DNA from: Candidatus Sumerlaeota bacterium
GTDB taxonomy: Bacteria; Sumerlaeota; Sumerlaeia; JADFCW01
Direction: 5' to 3'
Length of the DNA: 39,342 nucleotides
Assembly (NCBI GenBank): GCA_017161705.1
Contig: JADFCW010000019.1
Span: forward strand, 1-39,342
The notes under the pieces are model-generated. The model did not search any database. It was not told where the DNA came from and saw nothing but the letters and a program-made list of their open reading frames with translations. This document shows, in pieces, positions 1 through 9,352 of this stretch. Both the position numbers and the translations under genes were made by a program. Within the stretch, counting starts at the first letter, position 1; each line of letters starts with the position of its first letter.

Positions 1-150
1 GGCATTCCCCTCATTAGAATCCTTTGTATTAGCTCTAGCCAAACTACGTGCGTCTTTATGGAACATCCCAGGTTGGGTCAGGCCTGCAGGCTGCGTTCGG
101 TGCGTCGAGACTTGTCGGGTACAGTCCCCGTTCGTCCGTAGAATTTTGGC

Positions 151-1188
151 TCAATCCATTTCTGATTTCGGATCGCGCTCCAGAAGTTCGCTGACCGCTT
201 GCAGCAACGGTTTCGATTCGTAGAGGATGGAATAGACAGCCTCGCTGATCGGCATATCCACGCGGTGGCGCCGCGCCAGCTCGCACACGGCCCGCGCCGT
301 TGGAGCTCCCTCGACCACCATCCCAATGGCCTCGGAGGCCTGTTCGGGCGTCAGCCCCTGCGCCAGAAGCTCGCCAAAATTGCGGTTGCGGCTGTGGCGG
401 CTGATGGCCGTGACAATCAAGTCGCCCATGCCCGAAAGGCCCGACAGCGTTCGCGGATTTACATGGAGTGCGCGGCCCAAACGCATCATCTCGGCCAGAC
501 CGCGCGTCAGGAGCGCCGCCTTGGCGTTGTCGCCCATGCCAAGGCCGTCGCAGATTCCCGCCGCAATGGCGATCACATTTTTCACCGCCGCGCCCAGTTC
601 CACGCCCAGCACGTCGTCGTGCGTATAAACTCGAAACATCGGGTCGAAGAAGATCGCCTGAATCCGCCGCGCCGTCTCCGCGCAATAAGCCGCCGCCGTC
701 ACCGTCGTCGGCATCTGCGCCGACACTTCCTCGGCATGGCTCGGTCCTGAAAGCACACCGACGCGCTCACGCACCCCCTCGCCCAAGACGGCCAGAACGA
801 CCTGCGACATCGTCAGGTCGGTGTGCCTTTCCAGTCCTTTGGTGCAAATGACATATAGACACCGGTCATCATCTGTCTGCATCCGCGCCAGAGCCTCGAC
901 TGTCGCACGCATCCCGACCGACGGGGCAGCCAGCACCAAAACGGACGCCGCCTCGACGGCCTGTGCAAGATCGCCGGTGACGCCAATGTTCGGCGCAAGA
1001 TGCAGATGAGGCAGCTTCGCCGGCACGCGCACGCGGCCGAGCGACTCCACCACCCGCGCATCAGGATCCCAAAGTGTCACGGCATGGCCGTGACGGGCGA
1101 GCAGCGCCGCCAGCGTGCATCCCCACGTGCCCGCGCCCAATACCGCAATGGTCTCAGGATGGACCACTCTTGGTGTCGGTCTCATTCG
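151..1188 (-). CDS. gpsA: Glycerol-3-phosphate dehydrogenase [NAD(P)+]
   Basis: Cytosolic enzyme that reduces dihydroxyacetone phosphate to sn-glycerol 3-phosphate, the backbone for phospholipids. Residues 14-20 hold the Rossmann motif GAGTWG. Further on are the conserved segments VKNVIAIAAGI, with the catalytic lysine, and GLGMGDNAKAAL. At 345 residues it is close to the usual length of about 330. The frame is open further upstream, but the ATG at 1188 is preferred: GGAG stands 7 bases before it and MRPTPRVV leads straight into the nucleotide-binding fold. The start lies inside the 3' end of plsY (35-base overlap), so the two are translationally coupled and supply and use the same metabolite. 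Confidence 0.95.
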   Translation of the reverse strand, partial: RMRPTPRVVHPETIAVLGAGTWGCTLAALLARHGHAVTLWDPDARVVESLGRVRVPAKLPHLHLAPNIGVTGDLAQAVEAASVLVLAAPSVGMRATVEALARMQTDDDRCLYVICTKGLERHTDLTMSQVVLAVLGEGVRERVGVLSGPSHAEEVSAQMPTTVTAAAYCAETARRIQAIFFDPMFRVYTHDDVLGVELGAAVKNVIAIAAGICDGLGMGDNAKAALLTRGLAEMMRLGRALHVNPRTLSGLSGMGDLIVTAISRHSRNRNFGELLAQGLTPEQASEAIGMVVEGAPTARAVCELARRHRVDMPISEAVYSILYESKPLLQAVSELLERDPKSEMD

Positions 1189-1852
1189 ATTTCTCCGCAA
1201 CGATTCTTTTGCCCAGCCGCGACTCTGTACCCGCAAACAGCCGCTGGATGTTCGACCGATGCAGCCAGATGATCAGCCCTGCAAGGGCGATCGAAACGGC
1301 GAGCAGCGCCGTCTGCCGGGGATAGAAGATCCCCACGGCGCACGGAAAAACGACTGCACCCGTCATCGAGGCCAGCGACACATAACGCCACAGCGCCAGC
1401 ACCGCCAGCCCTGCCGTTAGCGCCGCCAGAAGCGCCTTTGGAGCCAGCGCCAGGAATACACCCAAACTGGTGTTCACGCCCTTGCCGCCGCGGAACTTCA
1501 AATACACAGGAAACATATGGCCGACGATCGCAGCCACGCCGATGGCAATCATCGCCGACGAAGCCGGCAGCACCGCTGAAGCGGCGGCCGCTTCGACCTC
1601 ATCACCTTTTGAACTGGCCGCAAGACAACCGGCCGCATACACCGGCCCCCATCCCTTCAGGATATCGAGCGCTTGAATGGCCAGACCGCCTGAAACGCCC
1701 AGCACGCGCATGGCATTGGTCGAGCCCAGATTGCCGCTGCCGACTGTCCGCAGATCTATGCCCTTCAGCAGTCGAACCAGCAGCCAACTGAATGGAATGG
1801 CCCCGATCAGATACGCGATAGCAATCGCTGGGAGAAATTGTCCCCACGTCAT
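1154..1852 (-). CDS. plsY: Acyl-phosphate:glycerol-3-phosphate acyltransferase
   Basis: Integral membrane enzyme that transfers an acyl group from acyl-phosphate to glycerol 3-phosphate, giving lysophosphatidate. All three signature segments of the family are present: GSGNLGSTNAMRVLG near the N-terminus, the FRGGKGVNTSLG loop in the middle, and RSNIQRLFAGTE near the C-terminus. Several strongly hydrophobic helices fit the known five-helix topology. At 232 residues it is slightly longer than the typical 200; an alanine-rich loop around residues 75-95 accounts for most of the difference. It overlaps gpsA, forming a two-gene phospholipid unit. Confidence 0.94.
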   Translation of the reverse strand: MTWGQFLPAIAIAYLIGAIPFSWLLVRLLKGIDLRTVGSGNLGSTNAMRVLGVSGGLAIQALDILKGWGPVYAAGCLAASSKGDEVEAAAASAVLPASSAMIAIGVAAIVGHMFPVYLKFRGGKGVNTSLGVFLALAPKALLAALTAGLAVLALWRYVSLASMTGAVVFPCAVGIFYPRQTALLAVSIALAGLIIWLHRSNIQRLFAGTESRLGKRIVAEKSNETDTKSGPS

Positions 1853-2158
1853 GGCAGCCTTCGCACTCTGCGAGAGTATGTATTCAGCGCTGCTCCGAGG
1901 TGAAGCCAGACAGGAGCCTTTGCAAACCGGCGCGGCTTTGATTTGGTTCCAGAACCTTTTCGGACACCACGGCTATCGGACGCGCGGCCCGTTTATTGCA
2001 CAACGCGGACTGTTTCATCCTGCCGCGATAGCCCGCTTGTCAAGCGCTGCGGGTCGAGAAAAGCAAATCGCGGGGCATCCTTCTGGCTTGACCTCGCCGG
2101 CATTTTGTTGCAGATTTCAAACCGACTGAAAGTGCACAGCAGGGAAAACGAACCAGCG
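1853..2158. promoter_or_regulatory. Divergent intergenic region between plsY and the response regulator gene
   Basis: This 306-base gap separates divergent genes and must hold promoters for both. In the plus direction TTGACC at 2088-2093 is followed after 17 bases by CAGATT at 2111-2116, a plausible but weak sigma70-type pair. On the plsY side a small perfect palindrome, ACTCT-GCG-AGAGT, lies at 1865-1877. No coding sequence is supported here. Confidence 0.3.
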
Positions 2159-3160
2159 ATGAGTGACAGCGGGAAATGGCGCGTGATGGTCGTGGACGAC
2201 GACCACATTGTACTCGGCGCGCTGGCAGAGACCTTGTCGGCGGAATTCGAGGCTACTGTGGCGTTCAACGGCCTCGATGCCCTCGAAAAGTTGGAACGCT
2301 ATGAACCCGACCTGATCATTCTGGATGTGGTCATGCCGTGTGTGGACGGCATAGACACATGCCGGGCCATTCGCAAGAACGTTCGTTTCCGCCATGTGCC
2401 GGTGATTTTTCTCAGCGGCCATGACGAGTCGGTCTATCGCGACCGGCTGGCCGGATTGGAAGCCGCGCGCGTGTTGAAAAAACCGGTATCGCCCGCGCAA
2501 TTGCTCGAAAGCTGCCGGAAGGTGTTGGACCATTCGGACATAAAAAGTCCCGCGCGCAAGCGGTATAAAATCACGGAATTGGAAACGCTGGAAACACGCA
2601 GCACAGTTCCGCCCGCAGGCGGTCTGTCAACCGCCACGGAGGTTTGCACAGTTCGCGATCTGCCGCGGCCGCCGGACTTGCGGCGCATCGAGGCCCCCGC
2701 CAGTACCGGCACCGCCCGGATCATGATCGTGGATGACGACCGCGACATTATCAGCTACATGTTGGCCGTCTTGCGCAATCGCTTCGAGGCGTTCGGGGTG
2801 CACGATCCAGTGTCGGCCATTTACAAGATCATTCGCTATCAACCCGATCTGATTATCCTGGATATTTCGATGCCGCGTCTCAGCGGCTACCAGCTCAGCC
2901 AGTTGCTGCGACTGAACCGCAATCTGCGGACGATCAAATTCATGTTTGCCTCATCGAAGGACAGCGCCCAGGAAATTGCCTATGCGAAGCAGCTGGGAGC
3001 GGCCGACTATCTGGTCAAGCCTTTCGAGCCGGAAGCCCTGCTGGAGAAGGTGCTGGCCATAGTCGAGGCACCGGATTTTATCATCCGCGAGAAAGCGATG
3101 ACGTTTGATGAAATCCACCGGGCCGAAAGCGCCGATTCCGCGCCGTCGCAGTTCATCTGA
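2159..3160 (+). CDS. Response regulator with two receiver domains and no output domain
   Basis: A 333-residue cytosolic signalling protein made of two CheY-like receiver domains. Domain 1 (about residues 8-125) has the acidic cluster DDD at 13-15, the phospho-acceptor Asp56 in LIILD, Ser in IFLSG and Lys in LKKP. Domain 2 (about 182-300) repeats the pattern with VDDDRD, LIILDISMP and LVKPF. A variable linker of about 55 residues joins them, and only about 30 residues follow, so no DNA-binding or enzymatic output module is present. The start is the ATG at 2159, just before the first receiver domain, with AGGGA upstream; longer forms of the frame do not look coding. It could be a phosphorelay intermediate or act by protein contact. 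No histidine kinase is encoded nearby. Confidence 0.88.
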   Translation: MSDSGKWRVMVVDDDHIVLGALAETLSAEFEATVAFNGLDALEKLERYEPDLIILDVVMPCVDGIDTCRAIRKNVRFRHVPVIFLSGHDESVYRDRLAGLEAARVLKKPVSPAQLLESCRKVLDHSDIKSPARKRYKITELETLETRSTVPPAGGLSTATEVCTVRDLPRPPDLRRIEAPASTGTARIMIVDDDRDIISYMLAVLRNRFEAFGVHDPVSAIYKIIRYQPDLIILDISMPRLSGYQLSQLLRLNRNLRTIKFMFASSKDSAQEIAYAKQLGAADYLVKPFEPEALLEKVLAIVEAPDFIIREKAMTFDEIHRAESADSAPSQFI

Positions 3161-3331
3161 GGCAGCAAGCAAATATTCCGAGGCGCGGCCGCAGGGCTAC
3201 GGACGTTGGAAAAGCACCGTCGAGCAAAACGCTTGCTTTCTCCAGTTCCATACGGAATGGTTAGAAGGATCGAGTGCCGACAGGCAGGGCGCAGGGTATT
3301 TCAAACCATTTTCACAGACAGGAAGAACAGC

Positions 3332-4558
3332 ATGATTCCGCATCCGGGGCATTGCAAATTTCGGCTCATCGCAACTCTTGCCGTCCTGACATTCGCCGCC
3401 GCGGTCCGGGGCGACAAAGAGCAGCCGAACATCAATGATCCGTTCGAGCCGACCCCGCCGCAGGTGGTGGAGGAAATGCTGAAATTCGCCGGCGTAACCG
3501 CCGACGACTATGTGTTCGATTTAGGCTGCGGCGACGGCCGCATTGTGATTGCCGCGGCGAAACAATTCGGCGCGCGCGGCTTTGGCGTGGACCTCGACCC
3601 CCAGCGCATCGAAGAGTGCAAAGAAGGCGCCGAGGCGGCCGGCGTCGCCGACAAAACGCAATTTGTCATCGCCAGCTATTTCGATGCGGACATACGGCCG
3701 GCCACTGTCGTGGCCACTTATTTGCTGGCCGAAACCAATCTCCGTTTGCGTCCGAAGTATTTCCGCGAACTGCGGCCGGGAGTCCGGCTCGTCTCCCATT
3801 GTTTCGACATGGACGACTGGAAGCCGGACAAGACCACCTATTCGGCCAAGGCGCGCGAAAACCGGATTTTGCTCTGGGTGATTCCGGCGCCCGTCGGCGG
3901 CGTATGGCGCTGGACCTCGGCGACCGAATCGGGCGGCCAAGCATTTCGGCTGGAGTTGCAGCAGCAGTTTCAAATGGTCAGCGGGACCCTCGCCGTCGGC
4001 GACTCGCCTGCGAAACCCATTCGCGACGTGTCGCTGTCCGGCCGCAACATTCAATTCCGCGCCACACTGGGGCAGGGGGCCAAAGCCGCGACCGTTCTAT
4101 TCAAGGGCATGGTGGACGGCGACCTTATTAAAGGCACCCAAAAGGTGGAGCGCGGATCAGGCGGCGCCGGCGAGACCGAGTGGATCGCCCGGCGCGATCC
4201 TGTGGATATTTCAGGCGTCTGGCGCGTGTCTGTTCAGGGCGGCCCGGGGCCGCTGGACGGCCGGCTGAAGATCGCTCCGCGCAAGGACATCGGGCTCGAG
4301 GCCGTCTATGCCACGGACCGTCCGACCACTGAGACCGCCTTGCCGAGTTGGATTTCCTGGGGCACGAGTATCTACTTCGAGATCCCGCCCGCCGACAGCG
4401 AAGAAGAAGAGCGCGGGCCGATTTTTACGGGTGTTCTGGGCGCCCGCGAAGGCCGCGGGACCGTAAGCCGGAGCCACTGGCCGTCGCCGCTGCAATGGAC
4501 GGCGGTCCAAGAAAAGCAGCAGGTGCCAGACCGCGACAAACCGCCCATACAACGCTGA
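3332..4558 (+). CDS. Class I SAM-dependent methyltransferase-domain protein with signal peptide
   Basis: A 408-residue protein. Residues 1-26 form a signal-peptide-like segment (basic start, hydrophobic LIATLAVLTFAAAV). A class I methyltransferase fold follows: motif I DLGCGDGR ends at residue 70, and the acidic strand GVDLD follows. The C-terminal half is beta-rich, contains VPAPVGGVWRW and a second GVWRV-like repeat, and resembles the accessory beta domain found in a family of exported methyltransferase-like proteins. GGAAG 7 bases before the ATG supports this start. The substrate is unknown. SAM is not normally available outside the cytoplasm, so the protein may be anchored, retained, or using the fold for something else. 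Confidence 0.8.
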   Translation: MIPHPGHCKFRLIATLAVLTFAAAVRGDKEQPNINDPFEPTPPQVVEEMLKFAGVTADDYVFDLGCGDGRIVIAAAKQFGARGFGVDLDPQRIEECKEGAEAAGVADKTQFVIASYFDADIRPATVVATYLLAETNLRLRPKYFRELRPGVRLVSHCFDMDDWKPDKTTYSAKARENRILLWVIPAPVGGVWRWTSATESGGQAFRLELQQQFQMVSGTLAVGDSPAKPIRDVSLSGRNIQFRATLGQGAKAATVLFKGMVDGDLIKGTQKVERGSGGAGETEWIARRDPVDISGVWRVSVQGGPGPLDGRLKIAPRKDIGLEAVYATDRPTTETALPSWISWGTSIYFEIPPADSEEEERGPIFTGVLGAREGRGTVSRSHWPSPLQWTAVQEKQQVPDRDKPPIQR

Positions 4559-4658
4559 TTCCGCTCGCCAGAGACCGCGGACAAATTCGTTCTCGGTCCG
4601 ATGCTGGATCGGCGCGGCGGATTCCATGCCTCATCGCAGATCCAAGCGGAGAGTGTCC

Positions 4659-7600
4659 ATGATGTACGCACGCATTTGGGGCGCTGCCTTGTGTTTCTGG
4701 CTGGCTGTGCCGCAGACGTTGCCGGCTGCATGGTGGGAAATCGGATTTGATCGTTGGTATTACAAGGACGACTGGGAAGCCGAGTTCCTCAGCGGCGGCC
4801 AGATTTATGGAACGACGCTTCTGCTGCCCCTCGACATCACACGCGCATGGCTGGAGGTCTGGTCGAGTCGCGACTACACCCTGTATCTCAATGGCGAGAA
4901 AATTGGGCAGGATTGCGATGCCGGGACTATCGAATGTTACGATGTGACAGAAATCATTCACGGCGGGCGAAATGAAATTGTGCTCGCGGCAACAGGCGAA
5001 GTCATTGTCGAGGGCGGCGTGGTGCGCGCCAACGGCGAGGTCGTTGCCATCCGCAGCGACGCGACCTGGGCGGAGCGCGGCAAAGCCAGCCCCCGGCGGC
5101 AGGGCGGGCCGCGCGGGTACGCCGGCAACGCCCATCAGGCGCTGATGCTCGACTATACGCCCGCGCAGCGCGCCAAAGCGGCGGCCTCGCGCCTGCGCTC
5201 TCTGGCCGGACGCCTCCGCGACCGCGATCAGTATCGCTTCTGGCAGGTGCGCAACGTCGCCGAGGTGCTGGCCCTCCAAGGCCCCGACTACGACTTGCTT
5301 GACCGCGTTTTGCGCGGAGCCGCGGAAGCCGAGCAGGTCGCCGCACGAACCCACGATCCCATTCGCCGCCAGGACTGGGCCGCCGTCGAGCGGGTTCTCC
5401 ATTCGCCCGCGGGAGCGGCAACTCCATGCTTCGAGGCTGCCGCCGAGTTCGAGACGCGCATTTCCGCGCTCTCCCTTCGCAACGACTGCCGCGCGTTAGA
5501 AATTCAGCTGGACCTGCTTGCCTCGTCGGCGCCGCTGGCCGAACCTTCCTGGCGAACTCGGTTTCAGTCCATCGAGGGCGATTGCCGCCGCGCTCTCGAA
5601 GCCGCGACACCCGAAAGTGTGCGCTGCCGACTGGCCTCCGACGGCCGCGCCGCTCTCGACCAGCTTCGCGCCGACATCGAGCGCCGACTCGGCCTCCGGC
5701 TCGATCCGCTCAATACCTCGACGCAAAACCGCCTCGGCTGGCTCCTCAGCAACGAACCAATGGACAACGACCCGCGCCTGTGGGAGTTTTCCTTCGCACC
5801 GCCCTCGGCCGAAGTGCTCGACCTCGCGGGCCTATGGAAATTCTCTCTCGATCCGAACAACCAGGGTCTAACGTCGGGTTGCGCCCGCGCCGATTTCGAC
5901 GACTCGAAGTGGAAACGCATCTTCGCTCCTTACAAATGGGGCTGGGAGCGGCTCGGCTATACGATGGACAATCCGGCGTTCCGCGGCCAAAACAACAAAC
6001 CATACAACGGCCACGCGTGGTATCGAAAGACCGTCGTGATTCCCGCCGCCTGGGCCGGCCGCGATCTCGAACTGGACCTCGGCGACCGCGCCGGGAATAA
6101 CGGCGACTGGCTATATGTCAACGGAAGGCCGATTGCCGGAGCGTCGGCCCCACCGACCCAAAGCACACGCTCGTCCGACGCGTCCGATCTGTCAGACCTG
6201 TCCGACAAAGCCAACACTTCCGGCCGCTTCACGATTCCTGCTGCCCTCGTTCAATTCGGCACCCCCAACACGTTGGCCATTCGCGTCCACAACGGGGGAA
6301 ATTGCGGCGGTTTGCTCGGCCCGCGCTTGCAGCTCTATCCAGCGGGTGCGCGCCCCGAACGCCTTCGCACGGTCTGCCAGGCGGGTATTGTCCACACGGC
6401 GACGTTCGCTTCAGGCGCACGGCAGGCGGCCTATTGCGGCGCCCTGTGTCCGGCGATTCTGGTTGCACAAACCGACAAGCAATTTCGCATCGGCGGCTGG
6501 GAGGCCAAAGGCTGGCCCGCGCCCCGCTATCTGCTCTACGATGAAAAAGAGGATTGGAAGATTCTTGCCCTTGAGTACGGCCTGACTGTCCGGGGCGAAT
6601 CACTGGCCAAAAACTGGCTGCTTCTGATGCCTGACCCCGACCAGGTTGCCGCCACGTCATGCCCTTTGGCGCTGGTGGTTGTTCTTCAGCGGCGGCCCCG
6701 GCAAATACGATGGGAGCGCGAGCCTTCCGGCAGCTCGGCGCTGCTTCTGGACTTTGATACGTCCCCCGGCATCGTGGGACTGGTGCGCCCGCTGGGCCGG
6801 GTTGTCCCGCTCCAGAAAGACGAACAAGGTGTTCTCACGCCCCGGCCGTTCACCGACTCGATTTGCGCGCGGTGGGGCCGCATGATCCGCAATTATCCGA
6901 TCGCATGGGCGGAGTTATACGAGGAGTATGACGACAAAGCCCGCGTTCGCATCGGCTACGACTATCTCGAAACCGATGACGACTGGAACACCGAACACGA
7001 GTTGCTCGCGCCGGTGCCTATGCTGTTTTATCACGCCTATGAGTCGGGCTGGCCCGGCGCCCGGCTGGAGGTCTGCGCCCGCCTGACCCCCGGCGCGGCC
7101 CACACGCCCGACCCCTCGGCCACGTGGTGCGGCCCAGCGATGGCGCGGCTGGGGCCGCGCAGCTTCGCCTACGAATACAATCGGCTCGAACCGCGCGTGC
7201 ACTGGAAGGGCGTCGGCGCGTTCGCCGAAGTTCGCACGATGGGCGACAGCGATTTCGCCCAACTGCGCGCGTGGGGCGCCAATGCCTGCCGTCCCCAGAT
7301 TGCCTTCCATGCCGATTGGTTCGTCAAAGGATTCTTCGAAAGCGGCGGCGCGCGCAGCGGCCTCGAAGGCTCTCTCCTCTGGGAGGCTCCCGCCGCTGCA
7401 TGGCTCGATGACCTGATCGGGCGCCACCGCCGCCACAATCTGCTCTGCGTGCTGAACTGGTTCTGGAATGCCGACCATCCGCTTGAGGAGATCGGCGGCG
7501 CGCCGCCCAATTCCGCCCGCTACTGGCGCCACAAGCCTGCAGCGCGCCAGCGGATCCTCGACTTCTGGAGCAAGGCCGCCCAACACTGCGCCTCCCTGCC

Positions 7601-8171
7601 GCGCGATGCCGTGGCCTACGACCTGCTCAACGAGCCGGCGACCGTCCCCTGGGCCGAATACAACCAATTCATCCGCGACGCATCCGCCGCCATCCGCCGA
7701 CACGACCCCACGCACACGATCTTCATCGAGAGCGCCAACGGCTGGGCGCAGCCCGAGGACTTCGACCGCCTCGAAGCGACCGGCGATGCCAACACCATCT
7801 ATGAGTTTCATTTCTACGGCCCGCACGCCTTCGACTCCTACCAACGCGACATCTGGTTCCCGCGTTATGACCATCGGACGGAGTCGTTTGTCAGCGCTGA
7901 GTCGCTCGAAGAACGTCTCCTGCCTCCCCTTCGTTTCAGCATCCGCAACCGCGGGGCGGAATTGTGCCACGGGGAGTTCGGCATCACGTTTCTCGGGCCG
8001 GGCGAATCGCCGCGACAATGGCTGGAGGCCCTTCTCACGCTTCATGAAAAATACCGCATCCACTGGATGTGGTGGAACTGGGACGGCGGTGCAATCCACC
8101 GAACAGGTCTGGTGGCGGGCGACCGGGTGAATCCGCTCCTGACGACCTTGCGCGAGTTCATGGCGAAGTGA
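4659..8171 (+). CDS. Secreted multidomain glycoside hydrolase, GH5-type catalytic domain
   Basis: A 1170-residue exported enzyme predicted to cleave beta-linked polysaccharide. After a signal peptide (LCFWLAVPQTLPAA) comes a galactose-binding-like jelly roll (about 25-135), then a mostly helical segment (about 160-370), then a second GH2-type sugar-binding domain (about 385-565, with GLWKFSLDP and AWYRKTVVIP). The C-terminal 370 residues form a GH5/cellulase-type barrel. The acid/base is Glu992 in LLNEPA, EFHFYGPH supplies the usual His/Tyr, and the nucleophile is Glu1106 in HGEFGIT. Spacing and order fit clan GH-A. GGAGAG before the ATG at 4659 sets the start; a second ATG follows at once. 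A nine-base repeat array sits in frame in the second sugar-binding domain. The substrate cannot be told from sequence alone. Confidence 0.86.
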   Translation: MMYARIWGAALCFWLAVPQTLPAAWWEIGFDRWYYKDDWEAEFLSGGQIYGTTLLLPLDITRAWLEVWSSRDYTLYLNGEKIGQDCDAGTIECYDVTEIIHGGRNEIVLAATGEVIVEGGVVRANGEVVAIRSDATWAERGKASPRRQGGPRGYAGNAHQALMLDYTPAQRAKAAASRLRSLAGRLRDRDQYRFWQVRNVAEVLALQGPDYDLLDRVLRGAAEAEQVAARTHDPIRRQDWAAVERVLHSPAGAATPCFEAAAEFETRISALSLRNDCRALEIQLDLLASSAPLAEPSWRTRFQSIEGDCRRALEAATPESVRCRLASDGRAALDQLRADIERRLGLRLDPLNTSTQNRLGWLLSNEPMDNDPRLWEFSFAPPSAEVLDLAGLWKFSLDPNNQGLTSGCARADFDDSKWKRIFAPYKWGWERLGYTMDNPAFRGQNNKPYNGHAWYRKTVVIPAAWAGRDLELDLGDRAGNNGDWLYVNGRPIAGASAPPTQSTRSSDASDLSDLSDKANTSGRFTIPAALVQFGTPNTLAIRVHNGGNCGGLLGPRLQLYPAGARPERLRTVCQAGIVHTATFASGARQAAYCGALCPAILVAQTDKQFRIGGWEAKGWPAPRYLLYDEKEDWKILALEYGLTVRGESLAKNWLLLMPDPDQVAATSCPLALVVVLQRRPRQIRWEREPSGSSALLLDFDTSPGIVGLVRPLGRVVPLQKDEQGVLTPRPFTDSICARWGRMIRNYPIAWAELYEEYDDKARVRIGYDYLETDDDWNTEHELLAPVPMLFYHAYESGWPGARLEVCARLTPGAAHTPDPSATWCGPAMARLGPRSFAYEYNRLEPRVHWKGVGAFAEVRTMGDSDFAQLRAWGANACRPQIAFHADWFVKGFFESGGARSGLEGSLLWEAPAAAWLDDLIGRHRRHNLLCVLNWFWNADHPLEEIGGAPPNSARYWRHKPAARQRILDFWSKAAQHCASLPRDAVAYDLLNEPATVPWAEYNQFIRDASAAIRRHDPTHTIFIESANGWAQPEDFDRLEATGDANTIYEFHFYGPHAFDSYQRDIWFPRYDHRTESFVSAESLEERLLPPLRFSIRNRGAELCHGEFGITFLGPGESPRQWLEALLTLHEKYRIHWMWWNWDGGAIHRTGLVAGDRVNPLLTTLREFMAK
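6171..6206 (+). repeat. In-frame array of four 9-base units inside the glycosidase gene
   Basis: Four consecutive 9-mers (TCGTCCGAC, GCGTCCGAT, CTGTCAGAC, CTGTCCGAC) occupy this stretch and encode a Ser-Asp-rich insert in a loop of the second sugar-binding domain. Arrays with the same period and the same GTCC/GAC core occur between genes elsewhere in the window. Confidence 0.7.
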
Positions 8172-8283
8172 GCGCCCGCCAGATTCCCCGGCGCGAAATC
8201 AGCAGTTGCCTTTTGCCTGTTTGGCTTTCCACACTTTGCCCGATGGCCGCAGGGCCGAACGCACTGGAGGACCGAGGAAAACG

Positions 8284-9333
8284 TTGACCGGCTTGTTTCT
8301 TTCCCCCGACCTGTTTCCCCTTCATGCGGCGATCGTGTTTCTGTTCGGCGCCCTGGTCGGCAGTTTCCTCAACGTCTGCATCTATCGCCTGCCGCACGGC
8401 CAGTCGGTCAACCGCCCGCGCCGCTCCTTTTGTCCCGCCTGCGGCACCAGGATCGCCTGGTATGACAACATCCCCCTGGTCAGCTATCTGGCTCTGGGAG
8501 CGCTGTGCCGACATTGCGGAGCGCACATACCGTTTCGCTACTGGCTGGTAGAGTTGCTGACTGCGGTGCTTTTCACCGCCGTTTTTTGGGTGCACGGCTA
8601 CACGGCGGCGACGCCCCTGTTTCTGCTGCTAACCGGCCTGCTCATCATCGCCACGTTCACGGACCTCGACCACTGGATCATTCCGGACTCGATTTCGCTG
8701 GGAGGAGCGGCGTTGGGAATCGCGGCCGCACTGGCATTGTCGGCCGCTTCCGCATCGGGCCGCTGGCCGCGGCTGAGCCAAACGTTCTATGTCCCCTGGC
8801 CGTTCGACAGCATGGGCGCGTGGCGGTTTGCGGCCAATTCACTGGTCGGTGCAATCTTCGGCTTCGTCATGCTGTGGCTGATTGGTGTGTTTGGCGCGAT
8901 GACATTTCGAAAAGAAGCCATGGGCATGGGCGATATGAAGTTGTTCGCGTGCGTGGGCGCGTTCGTTGGGTGGCAGGGATGCCTTCTGGTGTTGGCGATT
9001 GCCTCATTCATCGGAGCCGCTGTGGGGCTTTCGCTGATTGCAGCGCAGTGGATTGTTAGCCGCCTGTGGCCGGCGGCGTCGAGTTTGCCGCAGGCGGCTC
9101 CGGCCGCCTCGCCGGCGGCCGTGTGCGAACCGTCGCACGCTGCTTCGCCCCCAGCGCCGGAGGGCGGCCCCCAGCCCCTGCCGGTGCGGGAGCGGCCCAG
9201 GGACCGGCGGCTGCATCATCTGCCTTTCGGGCCTTATATTGCGCTTGCCAGCTACGGGGTGGCCTTGTTTCATCATCCCATGATGGATTGGATGATTCGC
9301 CATTTGTTCTGGTTGGATTTTTTCAGCAAATAA
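8284..9333 (+). CDS. pilD: Type IV prepilin peptidase / N-methyltransferase
   Basis: Inner-membrane aspartic protease that cleaves the leader of type IV pilins and type II secretion pseudopilins and methylates the new N-terminus. Near the N-terminus, GSFLNVCIYRLP is followed by two CxxC pairs (CPACG and CRHCG), the zinc site of the full-length bifunctional form. The catalytic aspartates are visible in TDLDHWIIPD and GMGDMK. About eight hydrophobic helices follow the cysteine domain. An unusual proline/alanine-rich stretch of about 40 residues sits between the last helices. The start is taken as TTG at 8284 because GAGG lies 6 bases upstream and the family's first helix begins at once; a longer frame starts at an ATG at 8206. 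No pilin genes are in the window. Confidence 0.9.
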   Translation: MTGLFLSPDLFPLHAAIVFLFGALVGSFLNVCIYRLPHGQSVNRPRRSFCPACGTRIAWYDNIPLVSYLALGALCRHCGAHIPFRYWLVELLTAVLFTAVFWVHGYTAATPLFLLLTGLLIIATFTDLDHWIIPDSISLGGAALGIAAALALSAASASGRWPRLSQTFYVPWPFDSMGAWRFAANSLVGAIFGFVMLWLIGVFGAMTFRKEAMGMGDMKLFACVGAFVGWQGCLLVLAIASFIGAAVGLSLIAAQWIVSRLWPAASSLPQAAPAASPAAVCEPSHAASPPAPEGGPQPLPVRERPRDRRLHHLPFGPYIALASYGVALFHHPMMDWMIRHLFWLDFFSK

Positions 9334-9352
9334 ACAGGAGAGATTGCGCGCG

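Noticed and set aside
6915-8099. Minus-strand 394-residue ORF opposite the GH5 domain
   Set aside because: It lies antisense to catalytic motifs of an obvious gene; long antisense frames are expected at this GC content.
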